Assembly: GCA_963555925.1 (NCBI GenBank)
Contig: CAUVXJ010000017.1
Span: forward strand, 1-64,000
DNA length: 64,000 nucleotides
Source of the DNA: Protofrankia sp963555925
GTDB taxonomy: Bacteria > Actinomycetota > Actinomycetes > Frankiales > Frankiaceae
Direction of reading: 5' to 3'
The translations under genes were made by a program, and so were the position numbers. Each line of letters begins with the position of its first letter. Position 1 is the first letter of the stretch. The notes under the pieces were generated by a model. It searched no databases. It worked only from the letters and a program-made list of their open reading frames with translations, and had not been told where the DNA came from. This document shows, in pieces, positions 43,773 through 52,602 of the stretch.

Positions 43773-44264
43773 GTGTCGTTCGTCAGTGAGCCGTTGGACG
43801 AGCGGCACGACATGTCGCAGTTCGGCAGCGGCAGGCCCGATCTGGATCGATGGCTGAAGCAGCATGCGGTGAGCACCGAAGCTCGTCGGACTGGACGGAC
43901 CTTCGTGTGGCAGGACGATGGCCGTGTGGTGGCGTACTACACGATTGCCGCCCATGTCCTCGTCCGCGACGGTCTACCGAAGGCGTTGGGGAGGGGTAAC
44001 CCGGCGCAGATTCCCTCGGTCCTGCTTGCCCGGCTTGCTCTTGACAAGACCTTGCAGGGCCGGGGTCTCGGTGCGGTTGTGCTGGCCGAGGCGCTGGGAC
44101 GGGTGGTGGAGGCGACGAGGACCGTTGCGGCGCGGTTCGTCGTCGTCGACGCGATCGACGAGACCGCCGCTGCCTTCTACGCCCGACACGGCTTCCGGGG
44201 CATTCCGAACACATTGCGCCTCGTGCAGAAGGTCAGCGATATCGAGGCTTCATTCGGGAGCTGA
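43773..44264 (+). CDS. TacT-like GNAT acetyltransferase toxin
   Basis: 163 residues from GTG 43773. The GNAT fold is shown by LLARLALDKTLQGRGLGAVVLAEALGRV (acetyl-CoA loop QGRGLG) and AAAFYARHGFRGIP (conserved Tyr of the family). TacT toxins acetylate the amino group of charged tRNAs and block translation. The pairing with a DUF1778 protein makes this a type II module. It sits between msrA and a stray msrA tail, suggesting it arrived by insertion. Confidence 0.9.
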   Translation: MSFVSEPLDERHDMSQFGSGRPDLDRWLKQHAVSTEARRTGRTFVWQDDGRVVAYYTIAAHVLVRDGLPKALGRGNPAQIPSVLLARLALDKTLQGRGLGAVVLAEALGRVVEATRTVAARFVVVDAIDETAAAFYARHGFRGIPNTLRLVQKVSDIEASFGS

Positions 44265-44277
44265 CGGCAACGGCACG

Positions 44278-44316
44278 GATCGTTACCATCAACAGTACCT
44301 GCACAAGATTCCGAGC
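44278..44316 (+). pseudogene. Fragment related to the msrA 3' end
   Basis: Thirteen codons read DRYHQQYLHKIPS, matching EDYHQQYLHKVPN near the end of the intact msrA (about 43238-43276). The DNA matches closely over 30 bp but differs at third positions, so this is a diverged copy, not an exact duplication. The reading continues without MsrA similarity. It begins 14 bp after the toxin gene. The remainder of 44265-44643 contains nothing else recognisable. Confidence 0.7.
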
Positions 44317-44643
44317 AGGGTACTCAAGGGTCACCTTGCAGATGACTGTGGTCAGACCCGTCCCGGGGACGTGACCACCAGGCTGTTTTCCGTGCAGGCA
44401 GCCGTGGGCCAGTGTCACACGGGCGCGTCGACCGGCGACCGCGTCCCCTGCCGCCGGGCGGATCTAAGATGCACGGGTACCGCCGCTGTGTCGATGGGTC
44501 ATCCGTGCCGTACCCGCGTGGTTTCGTGCGCTGTGTGCGTGGTAGACGAAAAGTGAGAACATGAGATCGATGGTGGTGCCGCTGGCCTCGGTGATCGAAG
44601 TCGACCGTGTAGTACCAGTGCGGCAACCAGTCGTGGACGGGTC

Positions 44644-45117
44644 ATGAGCGGTCGGCGCCGTGTGTTCATGGTGACTCAGACGTCGGCGGCGTCGTCGGCG
44701 GCGGTGTTCGATCTGCTGGCGGACGGCGCGGGCTGGTCGCGGTGGGCCGGTCCCCTCATCTCGCGGTCCTGGTGGGAGCAGGAGGGTACACCCGCGCCGG
44801 GTGGCGTGGGTGCGGTGCGCCGGCTCGGTCGGCCGCCGCTGTACGCCCGGGAGGAGATCGTCGAGTACGTGCCGGGTCGCAGGCACGCCTACCGGATTCA
44901 TCGGGGGCTGCCGGTTCGGGACTACCTGGGGACGGTTGATCTGTCCCCGTTGGACAGCGGTGGTACGGAGATCATCTGGCAGGGTAGTTTTGTTCCGCTG
45001 GTGCCCGGCACGGGCGCCGTGGTGGCCGTCGGCGCGCGCCTGGTCATCACAGGGTTGGCCCGCCGCCTCGCCAAGGCCGCGGTCTCGGGTACGGGCCCGT
45101 CGTCGCCTGCCGCCTGA
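44644..45117 (+). CDS. SRPBCC (polyketide cyclase/START-like) family protein
   Basis: 157 residues. The helix-grip pattern is VFMVTQTSAASSAAVFDLLADGAGWSRWAGPLI, then GAVRRLGRPPLYAREEIVEYVPGRRHAYRIHRGLPVRDYLGTVDLSPLDSGGTEIIWQGSF and a long C-terminal helix. Such proteins bind hydrophobic ligands or act as cyclases; the substrate cannot be predicted. It converges on the TetR gene. Confidence 0.85.
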   Translation: MSGRRRVFMVTQTSAASSAAVFDLLADGAGWSRWAGPLISRSWWEQEGTPAPGGVGAVRRLGRPPLYAREEIVEYVPGRRHAYRIHRGLPVRDYLGTVDLSPLDSGGTEIIWQGSFVPLVPGTGAVVAVGARLVITGLARRLAKAAVSGTGPSSPAA

Positions 45118-45233
45118 CCTGGCGGTGGCGCCGAGCGGCCGCAACGAGGCGTTCGACAGGGTCAGGCCGCATGCCTCCGCCACCGGGAGCCAGGTCCCGC
45201 GCTACCTGCCGGCCCCGCGACGCTGCGTCCCTA

Positions 45234-45248
45234 TTGTCGGGCGCTCTA
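45234..45248 (-). repeat. Copy C of the dispersed element, at the TetR stop codon
   Basis: On the minus strand TAGAGCGCCCGACAA starts with the TetR stop codon TAG itself (45248-45246) and continues TAGGGACGC. It has the same 13-mer core as copies at 11548 and 14273. Confidence 0.55.
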
Positions 45249-45911
45249 CAGCGACCTGGGAAGCAGCGTGTCCGTGAGTGTCCGGCCCAGCCAGGTTTCG
45301 TACTGTTCCGCGGTCCACTGCCAGATCACGCGCAGCATGTGGTGAACCTCGGGCGTGGTGAGCGTCCAGATGACCGCGGCTGCCTGATCGACCGGCATCC
45401 CGTCACGCAGCGGTCCGCGTTCGGAGATCCAGGTCGCCACAGTCGTCATCGTCTGTCGCCGCTGGCCCAGCTGCTGGCTGTCCCGGAAAGCCGCCATCTC
45501 ACGGTCGGTGGCGGCCGCACCGCGCAGGATGTCATCGAGGGGCCGTAGGCGCTCGAGTTGGTGGGAGGTGTCCGCGGCGAAGATTGCGATCTGCCGTCGC
45601 TGATCGGTTTCCTGGCGGATCGCGGGTGGTTCCACCGTGGCGGGCATCCCATGATCCCGAATGTCATCCGCACGCTGCGTGCCGCTGATGCCCAGCAGTT
45701 CCTTGAGTAGCCCACGCTTGGACCGGAAGGCGTCGTAAACGGTGTCGGGCGAGACGCCGGCCGCCTTGCTGATTGTGCTGATCGTCGTGGGTGCGTAGCC
45801 CTGCGCATGGAAGAGCTCTCTGGCCGCTTCCAGGATGCGAAGCCGGGTCTGGCGAGCCTGCTCGGTGCGAAGCGGGGAGCGGTACCTGCGGTGCCTGGCG
45901 GGGTCAGTCAT
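45246..45911 (-). CDS. TetR/AcrR family transcriptional regulator
   Basis: 221 residues from ATG 45911 (an upstream in-frame start at 45995 is less likely). The N-terminal HTH is clear: RTEQARQTRLRILEAARELFHAQGYAPTTISTISKAAGVSPDTVYDAFRSKRGLLKEL (in pieces, about residues 15-72). The C-terminal ligand domain is variable; DAFRSKRGLLKELLGISGTQRADDIRDH is shared with other actinobacterial TetRs. A near-palindrome at 46045-46065, 134 bp upstream of the start, is a candidate operator. Which gene it controls besides itself is unknown. Confidence 0.88.
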   Translation of the reverse strand: MTDPARHRRYRSPLRTEQARQTRLRILEAARELFHAQGYAPTTISTISKAAGVSPDTVYDAFRSKRGLLKELLGISGTQRADDIRDHGMPATVEPPAIRQETDQRRQIAIFAADTSHQLERLRPLDDILRGAAATDREMAAFRDSQQLGQRRQTMTTVATWISERGPLRDGMPVDQAAAVIWTLTTPEVHHMLRVIWQWTAEQYETWLGRTLTDTLLPRSL

Positions 45912-46044
45912 CCGGCGTGCTCCGACGATGTCCAGTAACGCTGGAGTCAGCTGGCGGGCCCACCGAGCGGAGCCGGCCGCGGGTCGTCGCGGCACGGCGG
46001 CAGCTGCTCAGTAACCCACCAGCATCAGTCAGCATTTAGCAATT

Positions 46045-46065
46045 TATAGCCCAATTTGGACTATA
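46045..46065. promoter_or_regulatory. AT-rich near-palindrome, candidate TetR operator
   Basis: TATAGCCCAA, T, TTGGACTATA: 10-nt arms pairing at 9 of 10 positions around one base. It stands out as AT-rich in a high-GC background and lies between the TetR gene (start 45911) and the lipoprotein gene (stop 46184). Confidence 0.6.
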
Positions 46066-46183
46066 ACGTAATCTGCCCTGGTGTCGGCGCCAAGTCAAAC
46101 AGTTGCGGGTGCGGGCCTCCCGGGTGCAGCCCGGCGTCGTGAGCCGATCGGTCTCGGTTCTGTCTCTCGTCCCTCCGTCGGCC

Positions 46184-46762
46184 CTACTCCTTACGGAAGG
46201 TGATGATCGCGCCGTTGGTCGAACCGACGCCGGCCGCATCGATGGTGCCGGTCACGCCGTGACCTCGAAATCCCATGGCCGTGGCCAGGCCGGGTATCTG
46301 GTTGTCGCTGGTGATGGTGTACCCGGCCGCTGGCAGCGCCGTGCGGTAGAACTTCGCCACCGCTGTGTCGGACACGCCGGTCAAGGCCACCGTGGACTGG
46401 CTGGTGCCGGCCGTGCCGCCATTGACCTTGGCGCCTGGCGGGATCGGGAAGCCGGCCGGAACATTCGGCTCCTTGAGGGCATCGGCCCCATCGATCACAT
46501 GCTGCCCACCGGGCAGCGATGTGGGCAAGGCGGTCGGCAAGCTGGTCGGAAAGCCTGTCGGCAGCCCTGTCGGCAACGAGTTCGCCGCGGTTGACGAGCC
46601 CGCCGACGATGTCGTCCCGCTGACGTTCGACGATCCATCACATGCCCCGAGAAGCAGCAGGCCCAGGCCTGCGCCCGCGGCTGCTGCCGCCATCCGGTAT
46701 CGGCCGGATCGGGCCGAACGTGCCAGACCGTCGCGAGCGCCCAAGCTGATCTCCCCCTTCAT
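46184..46762 (-). CDS. Predicted lipoprotein
   Basis: About 192 residues from ATG 46762 (upstream in-frame start at 46858 possible). A hydrophobic stretch AAAAAGAGLGLLLLGAC ends in a good lipobox, so the Cys should be lipidated. A Ser/Thr region and a PTGLPTGFPTSLPTALPTSLP-like repeat (12-bp DNA units) lead to a compact domain: VPAGFPIPPGAKVNGG, VSDTAVAKFYRTALPAAGYTI, GTIDAAGVGSTNGAIITFRK. The latter resembles small secreted domains of actinobacteria with the FYRTALPAAGY motif. Function unknown. Confidence 0.75.
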   Translation of the reverse strand: MKGEISLGARDGLARSARSGRYRMAAAAAGAGLGLLLLGACDGSSNVSGTTSSAGSSTAANSLPTGLPTGFPTSLPTALPTSLPGGQHVIDGADALKEPNVPAGFPIPPGAKVNGGTAGTSQSTVALTGVSDTAVAKFYRTALPAAGYTITSDNQIPGLATAMGFRGHGVTGTIDAAGVGSTNGAIITFRKE

Positions 46763-47242
46763 GGACCCGGGGACGCCGAGACGCACTGCGTGACCGCCCC
46801 CGGTCACCTGGATCCGCCGGCCGGACCAGTGTGGCGCTACCAATGTGGCTTTCACCACTGGTGCCGGTCACCACACCATAGGCGGCACATCCGACAGATC
46901 GACCCGGTTGTCGTCGGGCTGTCAGCGCAGGCGGTGGACCTGTCCACGGTCCGACGGGCCAAAGGGTGTGCGACGATCCCCAGATCGGGCGCCCGGCGGC
47001 CCCGGTTCCCGGCATACGGACGGGACGTTGTCGGTCTGGCGACACGGGAGCACCGGGTGCGACCCGCCCGGAGTCGCTTCACGCCGGGCGGGTTCATGGG
47101 TAAACGCGTGCCATCGCTGGGATTTGCCAGCTCCGGTCCGGCCTGGTGGCCACGGCGGACCTCGTGAACATGATGGAAACGGCAGCGTCCGACACGCCCG
47201 TAGTCATCCCGGAGCAGCTTTTCGCCGGTACTGTGATGTGCC
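46763..47242. other. 480-bp intergenic region without recognised features
   Basis: Open frames exist on both strands (for example 46852-47283 minus) but their products are Arg/His/Cys-rich with no domain and look like non-coding high-GC sequence. The NUDIX promoter should be near its end. Confidence 0.4.
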
Positions 47243-47812
47243 GTGGCAGTGAGCAACAATGCGGTCGCCGGGGTGGTTCTCAACTACCTCGAGGAAAACC
47301 CGGGCGAACTTGAGACGGTGGGTCCGTTGGTGCTGGCTGCGATGGCCGGGACGAGTTCGGTGACCGACCGCGCTACGATGCCGGGGCATGTCACGTGCCG
47401 TGCGGTTGCGGTCACCTCCGACTGGCGGGTGTTGCATATCCACCACCGCCGCTTGGGCCGCTGGCTGCTTCCCGGGGGGCATGTCGAAGCAGCCGACCGG
47501 TCTCTGTTCGGTACCGCCCTGCGACAGCTTGCCCGGGAGACCGGAATCGCCACGAACGTCGTGATCCCGGACACTGCCCGACCGGTGGATATCGAGGCGC
47601 ACATTATCCCAGCGGATGTTGCCCAGGATGAACCTGCTCATATCCACTATGATGTTCGTTTTGTCCTATATGTTCCAGATGAGACGGTATGCCTGCCATC
47701 GGAGGAGATTTCGGATCACCGGTGGATACTCCTCGAGGAACTCCCCGGCATCCTGGGGGACAAGCTGCGGGTCCAGCGCGTCCGATCCGGATGGGCGCGC
47801 GTCAGCCGCTGA
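47243..47812 (+). CDS. NUDIX hydrolase family protein (degenerate box)
   Basis: 189 residues from GTG 47243. VTCRAVAVTSDWRVLHIHHRRLGRWLLPGGHVEAADRSLFGTALRQLARETGI carries the Nudix region, but the signature GX5EX7REUXEEXGU is altered (Asp for the first Glu, Gln and Arg for two later acidic positions), so metal-dependent hydrolysis may be weak or changed. HYDVRFVLYVPDETVCLPSEEISDHRWILLEEL is typical of the C-terminal half. It overlaps the convergent sthA gene by 11 bp at the 3' ends. Confidence 0.8.
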   Translation: MAVSNNAVAGVVLNYLEENPGELETVGPLVLAAMAGTSSVTDRATMPGHVTCRAVAVTSDWRVLHIHHRRLGRWLLPGGHVEAADRSLFGTALRQLARETGIATNVVIPDTARPVDIEAHIIPADVAQDEPAHIHYDVRFVLYVPDETVCLPSEEISDHRWILLEELPGILGDKLRVQRVRSGWARVSR

Positions 47813-49211
47813 AGCGGGCGATGGCGCGCATCTTGTTCATCGCGTCCAACGCGGCCACCTTGTAGGACTCGGCAAGGGTCGGATAGTTGAACACGGCGTC
47901 GACCAGGTAGTCGATCGTGCCGTCACAGCCCATCACGGTCTGGCCGATGTGGACGAGCTCGGTGGCACCGGTGCCGAAGACGTGTACGCCGAGCAGTTTG
48001 CGGTCGATTGAACTGACCAGGAGTTTCAGCATGCCGTAGGAATCTCCGACGATCTGGCCGCGGGCCAGCTCCCGATAGCGGGCAACGCCCACCTCGAACG
48101 GCACGGCCCGTTCGGTGAGCTCGTCCTCGGTGCTGCCGACATAGGAGATCTCGGGGATGGTGTAGACCCCGATGGGCATCAGGTCGTGCCGCATCACATG
48201 GACGTCCTCGCCGCAGGCCGCGTAGGCGGCGAGCCTGCCCTGCTCCATGGATGTCGCGGCCAGGGCGGGGAAGCCGATGACATCGCCGACTGCGAAGATA
48301 TGATCCATCTCGGTCCGGAAATCCGAACCGACCTTGATCCGACCGCGGTTGTCGGCGCTCAGGCCCGCATTAGCGAGGTTCAGCGCCGTGGTGAGCCCCT
48401 GGCGCCCGGCCGAGTACATGACGGTGTCCGCGGGAAGCCTCTTGCCGCTCTCCAGCAACGTCAACGTCCCGCCGTTGTGGCGTCCCACCGAGACCACCGA
48501 CTCGCGGAACCTGAATGTCACGGCAAGGTCTCGCAGATGATATTTAAGAGCTTCGACTATCTCCACGTCGCAGAAGTCGAGCATCCGGTCCCTGCGTTCG
48601 ACCACTGTCACCTTCGTACCGAGCGCCGCGAACATGGATGCGTACTCGATACCGATCACACCGGCACCGACCACAACCATTGAGCCGGGAATCTTGTCGA
48701 GGGCCAGGATCTGGTCACTGTCGACCACGGTGCGGCCGTCGAAGTCGACCGTGTCCGGCCGGGCCGGCCGCGTCCCGGTCGCAATGATGATCTTTTCTGC
48801 GTGAACCCGCCGCTCGTCGACCTCGTCGGTACCCTTGATGCTGATCGTGTGCGCGTCGACGAAGCTCGCCGTACCGATGAGCAGGGCGACCCGGTTACGG
48901 CTGAGCTGGTTGCGAATGACGTCGATCTCACGTCCGATGACATGCTGAGTACGTGAGGACAGATCGCCGACCGTGATGTCGTCCTTGAGTCGGTAACTCT
49001 GTCCGTACATCTCCCGCTGAGTCATACCGGTGAGGTAGAGCACGGCCTCACGCAGTGTTTTCGATGGGATTGTGCCGGTATTGATGCAGACTCCGCCGAC
49101 CATGTCACGACGGTCGACGATCGCCACCCGACGGCCCAGCTTAGCGGCGGCGATAGCTGCTTTCTGCCCACCCGGACCAGACCCGATGACGAGGAGGTCG
49201 TAGTCGTACAT
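47802..49211 (-). CDS. sthA: Soluble pyridine nucleotide transhydrogenase
   Basis: 469 residues. ATG 49211 is chosen because AGGAGG lies 5 nt upstream; GTG 49217 overlaps that Shine-Dalgarno. It is a flavoprotein disulfide reductase relative: LLVIGSGPGGQKAAIAAAKLG (FAD), GGVCINTGTIPSKTLREAVLYLTG with only one of the two redox Cys, MVVVGAGVIGIEYASMFA (NAD) and HIFAVGDVIGFP. The missing second Cys separates it from lipoamide dehydrogenase. It interconverts NADPH and NADH. Confidence 0.93.
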   Translation of the reverse strand: MYDYDLLVIGSGPGGQKAAIAAAKLGRRVAIVDRRDMVGGVCINTGTIPSKTLREAVLYLTGMTQREMYGQSYRLKDDITVGDLSSRTQHVIGREIDVIRNQLSRNRVALLIGTASFVDAHTISIKGTDEVDERRVHAEKIIIATGTRPARPDTVDFDGRTVVDSDQILALDKIPGSMVVVGAGVIGIEYASMFAALGTKVTVVERRDRMLDFCDVEIVEALKYHLRDLAVTFRFRESVVSVGRHNGGTLTLLESGKRLPADTVMYSAGRQGLTTALNLANAGLSADNRGRIKVGSDFRTEMDHIFAVGDVIGFPALAATSMEQGRLAAYAACGEDVHVMRHDLMPIGVYTIPEISYVGSTEDELTERAVPFEVGVARYRELARGQIVGDSYGMLKLLVSSIDRKLLGVHVFGTGATELVHIGQTVMGCDGTIDYLVDAVFNYPTLAESYKVAALDAMNKMRAIARFSG

Positions 49212-49649
49212 CGTCACCTCCTCACGTGAAAGCCCTACGATCGATTTCTGTGAGGCTATCCGGCAGGGACGCTCGCGACACCTGAATCGCCAGGTTGTTA
49301 CTTCTTCTTCTCGTGGGATCGCCGCGTCGGCGAGCAGCGCACCCTACTTCGGGTGATGATCTGGATGCGTTCGGTGTCCACGGGTCGAGGTGGGGATCTG
49401 TCCGGCGCAGCCGAAAAAATCTTGCACGTGCCCGTAACCTCCGGCGGATCGTGTCGTTAAACCGGGTGCGGGGGTCGTGGGGGCTTGCTGGGGGGTCTTC
49501 CACGGCCCCCGCCGTGCTCCGGCCACGAACGGCCCGTCCCGTCCCGGCCGCTGTGATCTCACCGGTGCGGGGTCCGAGCGGGCGCTGACCCGGAGGAAAT
49601 GTCTCGGCCCGGAAATCGGCGAGGGTACATCTTCCCCGGGTCGCAGGCT
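49212..49649. other. Intergenic region upstream of sthA
   Basis: 438 bp with no convincing gene; a 97-codon plus-strand frame at 49295 has a Leu-rich start but Arg/Pro-rich remainder. It should contain the sthA promoter (minus strand). Confidence 0.4.
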
Positions 49650-49800
49650 CTACGGGTGAGTCGTGGGGCCGAAGAGTGCGCGATCATGTTTTTCGCGCAC
49701 TCGGAGGCATTGGGGTTTCTACGGGTGAGTCGTGGGGCCGAAGAGTGCGCGATCATGTTTTTCGCGCACTCGGAGGCATTGGGGTTTCTACGGGTGAGTC
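49650..49800 (-). repeat. Tandem hairpins with GATCATG loop, downstream of fumC
   Basis: A 69-bp unit is repeated twice exactly (49650-49718, 49719-49787) and a third copy begins at 49788 with ctacgggtgagtc, which is the last 13 bases of fumC including its stop. Each full unit has a perfect 8-bp stem, GAGTGCGC/GCGCACTC, and loop gatcatgtttttc (hairpins 49674-49702 and 49743-49771), then CGGAGG. Loop and CGGAGG flank are shared with the repeats at 25101-25204 while stem bases differ but still pair. Confidence 0.85.
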
Positions 49801-51179
49801 ATTGACAGGACATCCAGCGCGGCATCCAACTGCTCCTCGGTGAGTGTGCCGGCGGCCACATAGCCGCGTTCGAGGACAACCTCCCGGATCGTCTTCTCCT
49901 CAGCCAGGGACTGTTTGGCGACCTTGGCGGCCTCTTCGTATCCGATATAGCGGTTGAGCGGCGTCACAATGGACGGTGAGGACTCCGCGAACCGCCGGCA
50001 GCGTTCGACGTCTGCCACGATGCCGTCCACGCAGCGGTCCGCGAACAGCCGACTGATGGTGGACAGGATATGGATTGACTCAAGCAGGTTCCGTGCGATC
50101 ACAGGCAACATCACGTTCAGCTCGAAGTTGCCCGCGGAGCCACCGAACGCCACGGCCGCGTCGTTACCGACGACCTGCGCGACAACCTGGCACACTGCCT
50201 CGGGGATGACCGGGTTCACCTTTCCGGGCATGATCGATGAGCCTGGCTGGAGGTCGGGCAGGCGGATCTCCCCGAGTCCCGCGCGCGGACCCGACGACGC
50301 CCACCGCAGGTCGTTGGCAATCTTGTAGAGGGACAGCGCGATCACCCGCAGCACACCGGATGCCTCGACCAGAGCATCCCGGGACGCCTGGGCCTCGAAG
50401 TGGTTGCGTGCCTCCGACAGCGGCAGGCCGGTGGACGCGACCAGCTGCTCGATGACCGTCGCGGCAAAGCCCGGCGGGGTGTTGATGCCAGTGCCCACGG
50501 CGGTGCCACCCAGCGGCAGTTCACCGATCCGCGGCAGTGCGCCGTGCAGTCGCTCCACGCCGTAGCGGACCGCAGCCGCGTACCCGCCGAACTCCTGCCC
50601 GAGGGTCACCGGCGTTGCGTCCATCAGGTGCGTGCGCCCGGACTTCACGACTTCGGCGAACTCGACGCTCTTGCGCTCCAATGACGTGGCCAGGTGGCCG
50701 AGCGCGGGGATGAGGTCGTGGACGATCGCCTGCGTTGCGGCGACATGGATAGAAGAGGGGAACACGTCATTGGACGACTGCGAGGCGTTGACGTGGTCGT
50801 TGGGGTGCACCGGCCGGCCGAGCCGCTCGGTGGCGAGCGTCGCCAGCACCTCGTTGGTGTTCATGTTGGATGACGTCCCACTGCCGGTCTGGAATACGTC
50901 GATCGGGAAGTGCTCGTCGCAGTGCCCGTCGATGACCTCTACGGCGGCCGCGCAGATCGCGGCGGCGATCTCTGCGTCCAGGACGCCGAGCGTGGCGTTG
51001 GCGGTCGCCGCGGCTGCCTTGATCTGGGCGAGCGCGGCGATGTGGGCCCGGGAGATCCGCTGGCCCGATACGGGGAAGTTCTCCACCGCACGCTGCGTCT
51101 GTGCCCGCCACATGGCTGTGGCCGGCACCCGCACCTCGCCCATCGAGTCGTGCTCGATGCGGTAGTCCTGCTCGCTCAT
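49788..51179 (-). CDS. fumC: Fumarate hydratase class II
   Basis: 463 residues. TGSGTSSNMNTNEVLATLA, QSSNDVFPSSIHVAA, SGRTHLMDATPVTLGQEF and GSSIMPGKVNPVIPEAVCQV (the flexible signature loop with catalytic Ser) identify it. The enzyme hydrates fumarate to malate in the TCA cycle and needs no iron. Its last codons and stop lie inside the tandem repeat unit, so the repeat probably arose by duplication of the gene end. fumC-glpX-DUF4245 proximity is shared with Mycobacterium (Rv1098c-Rv1100), though here several genes intervene. Confidence 0.97.
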   Translation of the reverse strand: MSEQDYRIEHDSMGEVRVPATAMWRAQTQRAVENFPVSGQRISRAHIAALAQIKAAAATANATLGVLDAEIAAAICAAAVEVIDGHCDEHFPIDVFQTGSGTSSNMNTNEVLATLATERLGRPVHPNDHVNASQSSNDVFPSSIHVAATQAIVHDLIPALGHLATSLERKSVEFAEVVKSGRTHLMDATPVTLGQEFGGYAAAVRYGVERLHGALPRIGELPLGGTAVGTGINTPPGFAATVIEQLVASTGLPLSEARNHFEAQASRDALVEASGVLRVIALSLYKIANDLRWASSGPRAGLGEIRLPDLQPGSSIMPGKVNPVIPEAVCQVVAQVVGNDAAVAFGGSAGNFELNVMLPVIARNLLESIHILSTISRLFADRCVDGIVADVERCRRFAESSPSIVTPLNRYIGYEEAAKVAKQSLAEEKTIREVVLERGYVAAGTLTEEQLDAALDVLSMTHP

Positions 51180-51716
51180 GTGCTCCCGCTCCCACCGGTC
51201 GTTACCCGTTCGACAGCTACCTTCCGTCCTGGAGGTTAGGGCCTGGCCGAGCCACGTGATCGAAGATCCGTCGGACAGATCGGAGCCACCATCCGCCGCG
51301 TGGGCACGGAGTGGGCCGGGAGTGGGCCGGGCGCGCCGGTCGGGCCACTGACGGATGCGTCGGCGGGCAGGTGGTATTGATCATGATGAGATCGATCACA
51401 ATTGCTCAGGTCGACCGGGCTGGTGACCCGATGTGTCGTTCATGAATCATCGACCGGACATATGTTGGCCAAATTATTTATCCGTTCGCACTGTTCGGCT
51501 GGTTGGTCAAAACGGCGCGATCATGCCTTTTCGGGTGGGGTGGACGCTGGAACAACTGTCTGGCAGTTGTCGTTCCCGGCGTCGCACAGATCTCCCCGGG
51601 TTCGGCATCACCTAGTGCTATCGTTGGCATCGACGCGGTGAATGGTAACGCGGGGAATGGTAACGCGGGGAACAGCTGCGCGGTAGCGACTGGGGTCGGC
51701 CGCCTGGACAGGTGAG
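51180..51716. other. fumC upstream region with short repeats
   Basis: 537 bp without a clear gene. It contains a decayed relative of the hairpin element (ggcgcgatcatgccttttcg, 51515-51534) without a pairing arm, and a 15-bp direct repeat aatggtaacgcgggg at 51641-51655 and 51656-51670. The fumC promoter should be here; 51375-51400 (ttgatcatgatgagatcgatca) is an imperfect palindrome that may bind a regulator. Confidence 0.45.
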
Positions 51717-52079
51717 ATGGCGGCGGTCATGCGTTCCGTTCTCCGTTGTTTGCTGGCGTGCTCCGCGGCTCTGGCCGTGGTTTCGGCCACCAGCGCATGT
51801 GGGCATGAGGATTCAGCTGTATCCGGCGGTGGTTCGGTCACCATCCCGGGCCCGTTGAATACGTCGGCTGTGATGGTGTCGGCTGCCGCGGGTCCGCCCC
51901 TCGCCAGAGCCTTCGGTCTTGCCGGGCGCAGGGCGATCGCGTCCGTGTCCCCGACCGGCGGCCCTTCGACCAGCGGCCCCGGCCCAGGCGAGACCACCAG
52001 CCCCACCCGGAACCCGGACAGGCCGTTGAAAGGTCAGTGGTGGGACGCCCCCGTCCGTACCACCGGCCCCGGTCGGTAG
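51717..52079 (+). CDS. Small predicted lipoprotein, low complexity
   Basis: 120 residues from ATG 51717 (second ATG 51729). MRSVLRCLLACSAALAVVSATSAC is a signal peptide with a plausible lipobox. The rest is Gly/Pro/Ser/Thr-rich, with no domain. It could be a surface linker protein or a decayed gene. The signal peptide is the only strong evidence. Confidence 0.5.
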   Translation: MAAVMRSVLRCLLACSAALAVVSATSACGHEDSAVSGGGSVTIPGPLNTSAVMVSAAAGPPLARAFGLAGRRAIASVSPTGGPSTSGPGPGETTSPTRNPDRPLKGQWWDAPVRTTGPGR

Positions 52080-52284
52080 TGCGGAGAAAGACACGACCGG
52101 AAACCGCGGCAACGTTCACAAGAACCGGTCTGGTGCATCCATGTGCAGCCAGATACATCCAGTCGACAGACCGGCTGATGAGGTCGACGTGCACAATGGC
52201 CCGCGGCATATGGTCATGGTGGGCTGGCGGCCGCGCGCGGGAGTCGGTTTCTCGACTGTTTCCTCGATGACCACTATTTTCTCG

Positions 52285-52331
52285 ATGACCACCGGGTGTG
52301 GATACGCCCCGAATCCACACCCGGTGGTCAT
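52285..52331 (+). terminator. Perfect 19-bp hairpin
   Basis: ATGACCACCGGGTGTGGAT (52285-52303), loop acgccccga, ATCCACACCCGGTGGTCAT (52313-52331). It is the longest perfect stem in the window and lies 205 bp past the lipoprotein stop. The rest of the gap 52080-52602 holds only a short direct repeat (tcgatgaccac at 52264 and 52283). Confidence 0.8.
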
Positions 52332-52602
52332 TCTCAGGGGGGTTCGTCCGTAGGTCGGGTGCCTTCGGCGCTATATGGGGACCCCGGATTCTCTGGTGGG
52401 TCGTCGTGGTGGGGCGCAGGTGCCACGGGGCGCCGATGATCATTTGATGGTGGGCGCTCTCCGTCGACGGGCATGCGTTGTTACGCAACGTGATTTTTTG
52501 TGCTCCGATGATTACGTTCCGTGCTAGGTTCGCTGGCAACAGGAACGCCGGTTGCGCGGGTCAGTGGGGGCCTGACCCGCCCGGATGTTGGGTTGTCGTC
52601 AC

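Noticed and set aside
46852..47283. 143-codon minus-strand frame before the NUDIX gene
   Set aside because: Its composition (Arg/His/Cys-rich) and lack of any motif suggest it is non-coding.
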